NCBI GenBank assembly: GCA_041623895.1
Contig: JBFJVZ010000009.1
Span: forward strand, 1-43,303
Length of the DNA: 43,303 nt
Direction: 5' to 3'
Source of the DNA: JBFJVZ01 sp041623895
GTDB lineage: Bacteria > Planctomycetota > Planctomycetia > Pirellulales > Pirellulaceae
The notes beneath the pieces were generated by a model. The model was not told the origin of the DNA. It saw only the letters and a program-made list of their open reading frames with translations, and ran no database searches. The translations under genes and the position numbers were made by a program. Positions 9,367 to 15,785 of this stretch are shown here, one piece after another; the first letter of the stretch is position 1, and the number at the start of each line of letters is the position of its first letter.

Positions 9367-10779
9367 ATGAATAAAACAGATCCAGAATATCCGTCCCGCG
9401 GCAAGACCGTGCGATTCTGCCTGACAGTCCTGTTCGTCGTTTTTGCTGCGCCGCTGACGGCCGCAGAAGGTTGGAAAGCGGGTACGTCACGAGCCAACAT
9501 TACGCCTGAGCAACCGATGTGGATGGCGGGTTACGCCAGTCGTGATCGCCCCGCCAGTGGAACGCTGAACGACCTGTGGGCAAAGGCCCTGGTTATTGAA
9601 GACGCCGATGGCGACCGCGGTTTGCTGATCACGCTGGATCTGATTGGCATCGGTCGCGATTTGTCGGCTTCGATTTGTCAGCGACTCGAACAAGAATATG
9701 GACTAGCGCGGCGCTCGATTGCCATCTGCACCTCGCACACTCATTCGGGACCTGTCGTCCGCAAGAATCTCGCTCCGATGCACTACCAGCTTGTCCCGGA
9801 GCCGCAACAGGGACTGATTCGCGAATATGCGGAGAAACTTGAAGATCAATTGGTCCAGATCGCTGGAGGTGCCATCAAATCTTTATCGCCCTGTACGCTA
9901 CACCAGGCTCGCGGCGTCGCCACCTTTGCCGTCAATCGCCGCAACAATCGACCCGCAGACAAGGTTCCTGTTCAACGTGCAACCGGAACGCTCGCGGGAC
10001 CGTTCGATCACGATGTTCCAGTCCTGGCGGTCAAAAACAGTGACGACAAATTGGTATCGGTCGTTTTCGGGTACGCCTGCCACGCAACCGTGCTGAGCGG
10101 ATATCAGTGGTGCGGTGATTATCCCGGTTATGCGCAGGACGAATTCGAGCGATTGCACCCCGGTTGCCAAGCCATGTTTTGGGCCGGTTGCGGCGGCGAT
10201 CAGAATCCGCTGCCACGACGAACCGTGGAGCTTGCCGAGCACTACGGCAGACAACTCGCCGGAGCTGTCGAGGCGGCGCTGTTGACTTCACAAGTCACCG
10301 AGATCGAGCCGCAGCTGGAAACTAGTTATGCCGAAATCGACTTGGAATTGGGCGCGCTGCCGACTGCCGACGAGCTTCGCACGGTAACCCAGGATGGGAA
10401 TCGGTACCAGCAAGCACGTGCCAACATGTTATTGGCGCAGCTCGAATCCGAAGGCGCACTTGAGCAAACGTATCCCTACCCGATTGAGGTTTGGAAGCTT
10501 GGTAACCAGGTCAGCTGGGTACTGCTGGGCGGGGAAGTTGTCGTCGATTATGCCCTCAGGCTCAAACACGAAATCGACAGCCAACTTTGGGTCGCCGGTT
10601 ACAGCAACGATGTGATGGCATACATTCCCTCCCGCCGAGTGCTGAGCGAAGGTGGCTACGAGGGAGCGACATCGATGGTTTATTACGGTTTACCAACAAC
10701 CTGGTCGCCAACGATCGAGAACGCGATCGTGCAGGAAGTCATTCGGCAAACCGAACAAGCGGAACCCCAAACTCCTTGA
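9367..10779 (+). CDS. Neutral ceramidase-like secreted protein (N-terminal domain only)
   Basis: A 470-aa protein with a signal peptide (VRFCLTVLFVVFAAPLTAAEG). The body matches the N-terminal catalytic domain of neutral/alkaline non-lysosomal ceramidases: WKAGTSRANITP at the start, the zinc-site motif CTSHTHSGP (H124, H126) and FGYACHATVL in mid-protein. True ceramidases have NxGDxSPN with a nucleophilic Ser. Here the matching segment reads GCGGDQNPLP, so Ser is replaced by Asn and amide hydrolysis of ceramide by the known mechanism is doubtful. The C-terminal immunoglobulin-like domain of true ceramidases is also missing. Planctomycetes carry many such homologues of unknown substrate. It is divergent from the sulfatase, with starts 91 bases apart that may share a control region. 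Confidence 0.82.
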   Translation: MNKTDPEYPSRGKTVRFCLTVLFVVFAAPLTAAEGWKAGTSRANITPEQPMWMAGYASRDRPASGTLNDLWAKALVIEDADGDRGLLITLDLIGIGRDLSASICQRLEQEYGLARRSIAICTSHTHSGPVVRKNLAPMHYQLVPEPQQGLIREYAEKLEDQLVQIAGGAIKSLSPCTLHQARGVATFAVNRRNNRPADKVPVQRATGTLAGPFDHDVPVLAVKNSDDKLVSVVFGYACHATVLSGYQWCGDYPGYAQDEFERLHPGCQAMFWAGCGGDQNPLPRRTVELAEHYGRQLAGAVEAALLTSQVTEIEPQLETSYAEIDLELGALPTADELRTVTQDGNRYQQARANMLLAQLESEGALEQTYPYPIEVWKLGNQVSWVLLGGEVVVDYALRLKHEIDSQLWVAGYSNDVMAYIPSRRVLSEGGYEGATSMVYYGLPTTWSPTIENAIVQEVIRQTEQAEPQTP

Positions 10780-10902
10780 GCATGCAGCAAAGCGAATTCG
10801 CAAGTGTGCGATAACGACCACCTTGCCTAGCTGACCAACCATCAGCAGGGTTGAAAAAGTCCGGATTTGTTGGCCCAATATTTGCTTCTGAAATCACCTG
10901 CC

Positions 10903-12042
10903 ATGAAACACTGCAACCGATCGATCGTTACTGCCTTATTGCTCGTTGTTGCCGTTGTTCTGCAAACCACTGCTTTGCATTCCACTGCTCAGGCACAACG
11001 CCTGCATGCATTGATCCTTGCTGATACGTCGCCATGGGCCGATTGGGGGCGTTATCAGGTGAGTGTACAAATGGATTCAATGGTGATGATGTCGCTATTT
11101 GCCACCAACGTACCTGAGCATCAATTGGTGTTGGACAATTTCGACATGACGGAGAACGTCTTGAGCGATCCGGCCAGAATCACGCAGCGGATCGAACAGA
11201 TTTCGGTCGGTCCCAACGATACGTTGTTCTTTTACTTTTCGGGGCATGGTGGACAGGATGATCGCGGCCACTACTTGGCGTTGGCCGGTGGCCGACTTTA
11301 TCGGGATCAAATCCGCGCCGTTGTCCAGCAAAAAGGGGCGCGGTTAAGCGTGATCCTTACCGATTGCTGCAACCAACGCGCCGATGGACAGGACTTCGGT
11401 GCTCCCGCGATGGACATGGAGCCTCCCGCCTCGGTGACGCCGTTGTTCCGATCGCTGTTCTTTGAGCCGCAGGGGATCGTGGACATCAATGGCAGTTCGC
11501 CTGGTGAAGCCGCTTTCTTCACTCCGCTGGATAGCGAGTCGGAAGCACCACCCGGCTCCTTATTCACCAGTCAAATTGAGAGATTCGTTTACCGATTCAA
11601 GCAACAGCGAACGACGTGGGATCACCTGCTACGTTCGGTCAGCCTGAATGTCCATTTAGCCTTTCGAGCCGGTTACCCGGGCGGGGCCGTCGGCGGTAAG
11701 GGCGGGAAATTCCAAAGTGACCAGAATGTGTATGCCTACGAATATCCGGGTATGCCTGCAAAGCAGGGCCCTCGCACCGGTTTTACCGTGCGTGATCACC
11801 GGAACCAGGGTGTGATGGTTATTCAGGTCCGCGCCGGCTTTCCCGCCAGCCAGGTTTACGATTTGGCGGCTCGACGATACGTTTCTCTGCAGCCGGGTGA
11901 GCTGATCGTGGCAGCAAACAATATCCCGATCCGTACGGTCGCTGAGATTGTCGACGTGACGAGAGCGTCGCCGCAGGTCATGCGATTGAAGATCCGTAAT
12001 CAACGTGGCGAGCGTGAGGTATTGATGCGTCTTCGTTACTAG
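10903..12042 (+). CDS. Secreted caspase-like protease with C-terminal PDZ domain
   Basis: About 379 aa from ATG 10903. A signal peptide ends AQAQR near residue 32, so the protease acts outside the cytoplasm. Residues about 33-270 are a caspase-hemoglobinase fold: the His site is YFSGHGGQDD (H115) and the Cys site ILTDCCNQR (C155/C156, with C156 the more likely nucleophile by analogy with DxC motifs). Residues about 285-375 resemble a PDZ domain, with GVMVIQVRAGFPASQ and LQPGELIVAANNIPI. Such metacaspase-like proteins usually cut after Arg or Lys; specificity here is unknown. The stop codon overlaps the next gene's possible GTG start by one base (TAGTG), a sign of translational coupling. The frame extends upstream to 10867, but that would put 12 residues before the signal. 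Confidence 0.85.
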   Translation: MKHCNRSIVTALLLVVAVVLQTTALHSTAQAQRLHALILADTSPWADWGRYQVSVQMDSMVMMSLFATNVPEHQLVLDNFDMTENVLSDPARITQRIEQISVGPNDTLFFYFSGHGGQDDRGHYLALAGGRLYRDQIRAVVQQKGARLSVILTDCCNQRADGQDFGAPAMDMEPPASVTPLFRSLFFEPQGIVDINGSSPGEAAFFTPLDSESEAPPGSLFTSQIERFVYRFKQQRTTWDHLLRSVSLNVHLAFRAGYPGGAVGGKGGKFQSDQNVYAYEYPGMPAKQGPRTGFTVRDHRNQGVMVIQVRAGFPASQVYDLAARRYVSLQPGELIVAANNIPIRTVAEIVDVTRASPQVMRLKIRNQRGEREVLMRLRY

Positions 12043-14093
12043 TGGCACTCATCATGGATGTACATCAGAATCTCTTGTCGCTGCTGATGTTTGCAGCACT
12101 CATCGGTTGCCACCCGCTACGGGCGCAGACGGCCACGGACGTACAGGCAGTTGCCGGGAGCGAGTCAACCGCAAACAAAGCCGCGAACAAGGATACCACC
12201 AGCAATCCCGCAGCGGGTGAGCAGCCGCCGCCAGACTGGGCGACGGATCTGCTTGCCGATGACCCGTTGGCGGCAAAGGAATCGATAACGCTACAGGATT
12301 TGGAGCAGGCCCTGACCGACGAAAGTCAACGGCGGTGGGTGATCGAGCGACATTTCTTGCGGGCTGCCCTGACACCGCAGCAGCAGGATGATTTTCTGCG
12401 GGCGGCCTTTCAACATCCCGATTCCGCCGTGCGTCAACAGGCGGCAGCCGCGCTGCAGCAGTTGGGGCAATTGGAAGACTTCGTGCGGGACATGTTGTTG
12501 GCGTGGATTCGCGATGGTGACCAAAGCGCTGCCGAGGCGGCCATGATCGGCTTGCAGTTCTTGCCGATCCCAAAGGAAAAAGTTGATCAGCGTCTGCTCG
12601 ATTCCTTGCTCCGTGCACTTGCCTCCGAATCACCGACGATTCGCGCCGCGGCAGCCCAACAATTGGAACGTCTTGGTCCCGCGGCTATTCCCATCCTGCT
12701 GGAAGCCATGCAAGATCCAGAGCAGCCCTGGCAGGAGGCGGCGGAGGTGTTGAGCCGGATTGTGGGAGATGTCCCCGAGAAGCCTGGCCGGCAAGAAAAG
12801 CGGCCGGCGACTGAGGAAGCCCTGCCTCCTTCGGCAATTATCAAGTCGGCGCCGAGTGGTCCAGTCGCACCGATTTTAGAGCGAAAGGTCGACGAACAAG
12901 ACGCCCAGGTCGTGCGTGTGTATTACGGCACGAACCGTGTCATCGCACAGCACCCATCTGATCCAAAACGAGCGCTAACGATCTGGGGAATCGTCAGTCT
13001 TAGTGCGGTGCTTTTTGCGCTGTGGTCGTTCGCGCGACGACGTCGCGAAGTGAAATCATCCTTATTCTTCTACGTCGTTCGTCGCTTGGTGACCGCCGTG
13101 TTGCTGATTGCGGTGATTGTCTTCGCTGTCTTGAAGTGCGACGCGGCAGTTCGCCAGTTAATGTCCGCTCGTGGTGGAGTCCAATTTGGTGGACGTCGAT
13201 CGGCAGACAGCACGATTTACTTCGGCTTCTGTGACGTTTCCATTCCGCCCACACACTCTGTCGGTGTCGTCGAACGTCCGTTGATCGGACCTGAGGACGA
13301 AACCAGGCACGTCGTGCTGCAGCAAGCGGTGTTGCTGGAGCAAGCCGCGTTCTACTCGGCGATCAATCAAGTCTTAAGCGGACTAGGCGACACATCGCGA
13401 GATTGTTTGTTGTACGTCCACGGTTACAACGTGGCCTTCGACGACGCAGCCCTGCGAGCGGCGCAAATCCACCACGATTTGAATTTTGCCGGCACGACCA
13501 TGTTCTATAGCTGGCCATCTCGCGCCAGCTTCCATCACTACTTTTCCGATCGCAATGAGATTCGCTTCAGCCACAGACTGATCAAAGAGTTCTTGGCAGG
13601 GATTTTGAAGAATGTCGACGTCGATCGCTTTCACATCATTGGGCACAGCATGGGTGCGGATGCATTGTGCCAGGCGATCTTGGAACTTGATCCCGAGGGC
13701 GAGGTATTTGATCAAATCATCTTGGCCGCACCCGACATCGATGCCGACGTGTTCAAGCAACAGATACTTCCCCGCCTGCAGCGATGCGGCAGTCGCACCA
13801 CCCTGTATTGTTCCAAGAAGGATTGGGCATTGCATGCCTCAAAGCACTTCAACGACAGTCTGCGAGCGGGGGACTCCAGCAACGGACCGCTCGTAGCGAC
13901 GGGGCTGGACACGATCGACGCTTCGGAAATGGACACCGAATTGCTGGGACATTCGTATTACGGGAATTGCCTTCCGCTGTTGGATGATTTGCGGCTGTTG
14001 ATCGAGCAAAACCGGCCGCCTGAGCAGCGAAAACTGGAGCCCTTGTTTGTAGTTCCAGAGATTCCGTACTGGATTTTTACTGAGACGCTGTGA
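12042..14093 (+). CDS. HEAT-repeat lipoprotein with a DUF900 alpha/beta hydrolase domain
   Basis: Up to 683 aa. It starts at GTG 12042, overlapping the caspase stop, or at ATG 12054; neither has a clear ribosome binding site. A lipobox-like FAALIGC (Cys23) suggests membrane anchoring. Residues about 95-245 are Ala/Leu-rich helical repeats of HEAT type. VVRVYYGTNR (291-299) is the start of a DUF900 domain. It is followed by two hydrophobic helices (about 313-331 and 346-364), and the domain then resumes at YFGFCDVSIPPTHSVG (393-408). The hydrolase core shows LLYVHGYNV, the nucleophile elbow GHSMG (Ser536), APDID, and GHSYYGN with the probable catalytic His. DUF900 proteins are lipase/esterase-like with unknown substrates. 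Being coupled to a caspase-like gene, it may be that protease's partner or target. Confidence 0.83.
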   Translation: MALIMDVHQNLLSLLMFAALIGCHPLRAQTATDVQAVAGSESTANKAANKDTTSNPAAGEQPPPDWATDLLADDPLAAKESITLQDLEQALTDESQRRWVIERHFLRAALTPQQQDDFLRAAFQHPDSAVRQQAAAALQQLGQLEDFVRDMLLAWIRDGDQSAAEAAMIGLQFLPIPKEKVDQRLLDSLLRALASESPTIRAAAAQQLERLGPAAIPILLEAMQDPEQPWQEAAEVLSRIVGDVPEKPGRQEKRPATEEALPPSAIIKSAPSGPVAPILERKVDEQDAQVVRVYYGTNRVIAQHPSDPKRALTIWGIVSLSAVLFALWSFARRRREVKSSLFFYVVRRLVTAVLLIAVIVFAVLKCDAAVRQLMSARGGVQFGGRRSADSTIYFGFCDVSIPPTHSVGVVERPLIGPEDETRHVVLQQAVLLEQAAFYSAINQVLSGLGDTSRDCLLYVHGYNVAFDDAALRAAQIHHDLNFAGTTMFYSWPSRASFHHYFSDRNEIRFSHRLIKEFLAGILKNVDVDRFHIIGHSMGADALCQAILELDPEGEVFDQIILAAPDIDADVFKQQILPRLQRCGSRTTLYCSKKDWALHASKHFNDSLRAGDSSNGPLVATGLDTIDASEMDTELLGHSYYGNCLPLLDDLRLLIEQNRPPEQRKLEPLFVVPEIPYWIFTETL

Positions 14094-14218
14094 ATTTACT
14101 GTCGTCGGACGTTCGGCGGCCGAATGATTTCCCGCGGCGCGCCCGCCGACGTAGACTGCTTTTAAGAACGAGCCGTCAGGCGTAGCCTTATCAACCGCAG
14201 TGTGTTAGTTCAACACTC

Positions 14219-14323
14219 GTAGTCCTGCGACTCCCTTGGCAGGGCATTGGTGACGGGAGTCCACACATTATCGATTTGTACGGCAAGGCCGCAAATGCCC
14301 TGCGAATGGAATCGCAGAGCTAC
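14219..14323. repeat. Palindromic dispersed repeat, copy 2 (105 bp)
   Basis: Same family as 5904-6010 but in the opposite orientation. The arms are 14219-14245 and 14297-14323, with more mismatches than copy 1. The centre shares CCACACATTATCGAT and CGGCAAGGCCGCA with the reverse complement of copy 1. It lies between two convergent genes, as copy 1 does. The 364-base gap 14094-14457 holds only this repeat, the one at 14376-14427 and unassigned sequence. Confidence 0.85.
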
Positions 14324-14375
14324 ACCTATCGCTCATCAGACTATCGCGGCTGCTTATAGCATTTTCAGAAATCTC

Positions 14376-14427
14376 GTAGGCCAGGACTTGTCCTGGCGCC
14401 TCATTGCCAGGACAAGTCCTGGCCTAC
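14376..14427. repeat. Perfect 22-bp inverted repeat (GTAGGCCAGGAC family)
   Basis: The arms 14376-14397 and 14406-14427 are perfect reverse complements around an 8-base loop, and each begins or ends with the GTAGGCCAGGAC core. Flanking AGCATTTT (14358-14365) and AAAATGCT (about 14450-14457) extend the symmetry. The structure could stop transcription from both sides, since the neighbouring genes converge here. The same core recurs at 43015 and 43065, so it is also a dispersed repeat. Confidence 0.75.
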
Positions 14428-14457
14428 AGATGATCCCACGTCAATGATAAAAATGCT

Positions 14458-15477
14458 CTAGAAGAAACGATCGATCATGCCGTTGATGTTCAGGAACGCA
14501 TCCTGTGCTTCGAAGTGGCGTTGCTTTAATTTGCGCGCTGAGATCGTATTCACGTCAGCAGCGAGCTTATCGAAGTCGCTATTGCCACTGATGTCGGCAA
14601 CATCACCAACATTCATATTTCGGACCGACGCATAATCATTGTGCTTGCCCATACGCACGATCGCATCGTCACCGACATTGACACCATCGAAAGCAACAAA
14701 GTCCCAGCTCTTTTCGGTGTGAATGATCAAGTCATCACCCACAGTCGCACCACGCACAGCAATGTAGTCATTCCCTGACCTGGTATTGATGTCCAAATTC
14801 TCACGAATTTCTGTTCCGACATCGACAAACACACCGTCTTCGCCTTTGCCACCGCGATAGATAAAGTCGTCGCCGATCTTGGTGTTGTTGATTAGTCGAA
14901 TGGCATTGTCGTTACCTTTGACACGCACCACCAGGTCACGAGGGATGATCGCGCCGTTCAGCACTAATCGATTGCCGTTTCCTTTCGATTCAATGATCAA
15001 GTCCTTTTGAATCGAGACCGTTTCCGCGCCACCGTTGGCAGCGAAAGTCAATTGTCCGGGCTGGGGTGATGAGATCGTGAGAAAGCCGTTGTCGCCCTCG
15101 AAATCAATCTTGATCGATTTTCCTAGCTTCACATGCAGGCCAGGCAAATCAACCCGGTCACCGACGTGCCCCGGAATGTGTTCGCCCTCGATCAAATCAT
15201 TCAGCACGCGTAGTGCGTCAGCACCGGTGACATTGTTGTCACCGTTGGTATCGGGAAACATCCGTGAGGCTCCAACCTGCTCACCGTCGGCGAGATTCTG
15301 CTGCTCGGCAATGTAATTGATGACCACCAGCGCATCACCCGCGGTGACCTCCCCATTATTATTGACATCCAACGGATTCGCCGGATTTGTCATGTCACCA
15401 GCCAATAGCTGTCGCTGGCACAGACGCTCGAGTTTCAATTGACGGCTTCTCGATACCCTCGTTTGTTGACCACTCAT
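14458..15477 (-). CDS. Dockerin-type protein with LEPR-XLL-like N-terminus and repeat tail
   Basis: A 339-aa protein. Near the N-terminus KLERLCQRQLLAGD resembles the planctomycete LEPR-XLL motif of large surface proteins. Two dockerin-like calcium loops follow: DVNNNGEVTAGDAL (about 38-51) and PDTNGDNNVTGADAL (about 75-89), each followed by an NYI/NDL helix. The rest is regular and Asp/Gly-rich with recurring V/I-G-D-D segments (for example KIGDDFIYRG, TVGDDLIIHT, NVGDDAIVRM), which suggests a right-handed beta-solenoid. It probably sits on the cell surface or matrix and binds calcium. Dockerins usually lie at the C-terminus; here they lead the protein. No cohesin partner is visible in the window. 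Confidence 0.72.
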   Translation of the reverse strand: MSGQQTRVSRSRQLKLERLCQRQLLAGDMTNPANPLDVNNNGEVTAGDALVVINYIAEQQNLADGEQVGASRMFPDTNGDNNVTGADALRVLNDLIEGEHIPGHVGDRVDLPGLHVKLGKSIKIDFEGDNGFLTISSPQPGQLTFAANGGAETVSIQKDLIIESKGNGNRLVLNGAIIPRDLVVRVKGNDNAIRLINNTKIGDDFIYRGGKGEDGVFVDVGTEIRENLDINTRSGNDYIAVRGATVGDDLIIHTEKSWDFVAFDGVNVGDDAIVRMGKHNDYASVRNMNVGDVADISGNSDFDKLAADVNTISARKLKQRHFEAQDAFLNINGMIDRFF

Positions 15478-15785
15478 CGCACCATCCTCAAAGCTAAAAG
15501 GGACAAAACGGCGACACTGAAGCGACTTTGCCGCCTGGTTGATTTAGGCAAGAATCGCGCGCAGGGTTTCGCTCGTCAAGGCTGCACAAATCTACCGTGG
15601 TACGACTTGCCGCAGGGCGCTTCCGGATCGCATTCCGAGGCTGTTGGGCAGCAAAAATCGTTCCTTTCAACTCGTTTTCCGGGGCCGTGAATGGCAAGAC
15701 GCTGATCGCTGGTGGAGTATTCTGTGGTCAGCCCGAACAAGCGCTCGGGGACCTGGCAAGCAAATAAATGTGTGCCGAATAGCTC
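15478..15785. other. Intergenic region with no recognised gene
   Basis: This gap separates the divergent dockerin gene and double-sulfatase gene, so it should hold both promoters. I see no convincing -35/-10 pair, RNA gene or repeat. A 67-codon frame on the minus strand (15494-15697) has no recognisable features. Confidence 0.5.

Noticed and set aside
10851..10879. Possible promoter before the caspase-like gene (TTGAAA, 17-base spacer)
   Set aside because: The -10 position (CCCAAT) matches only three of six bases.
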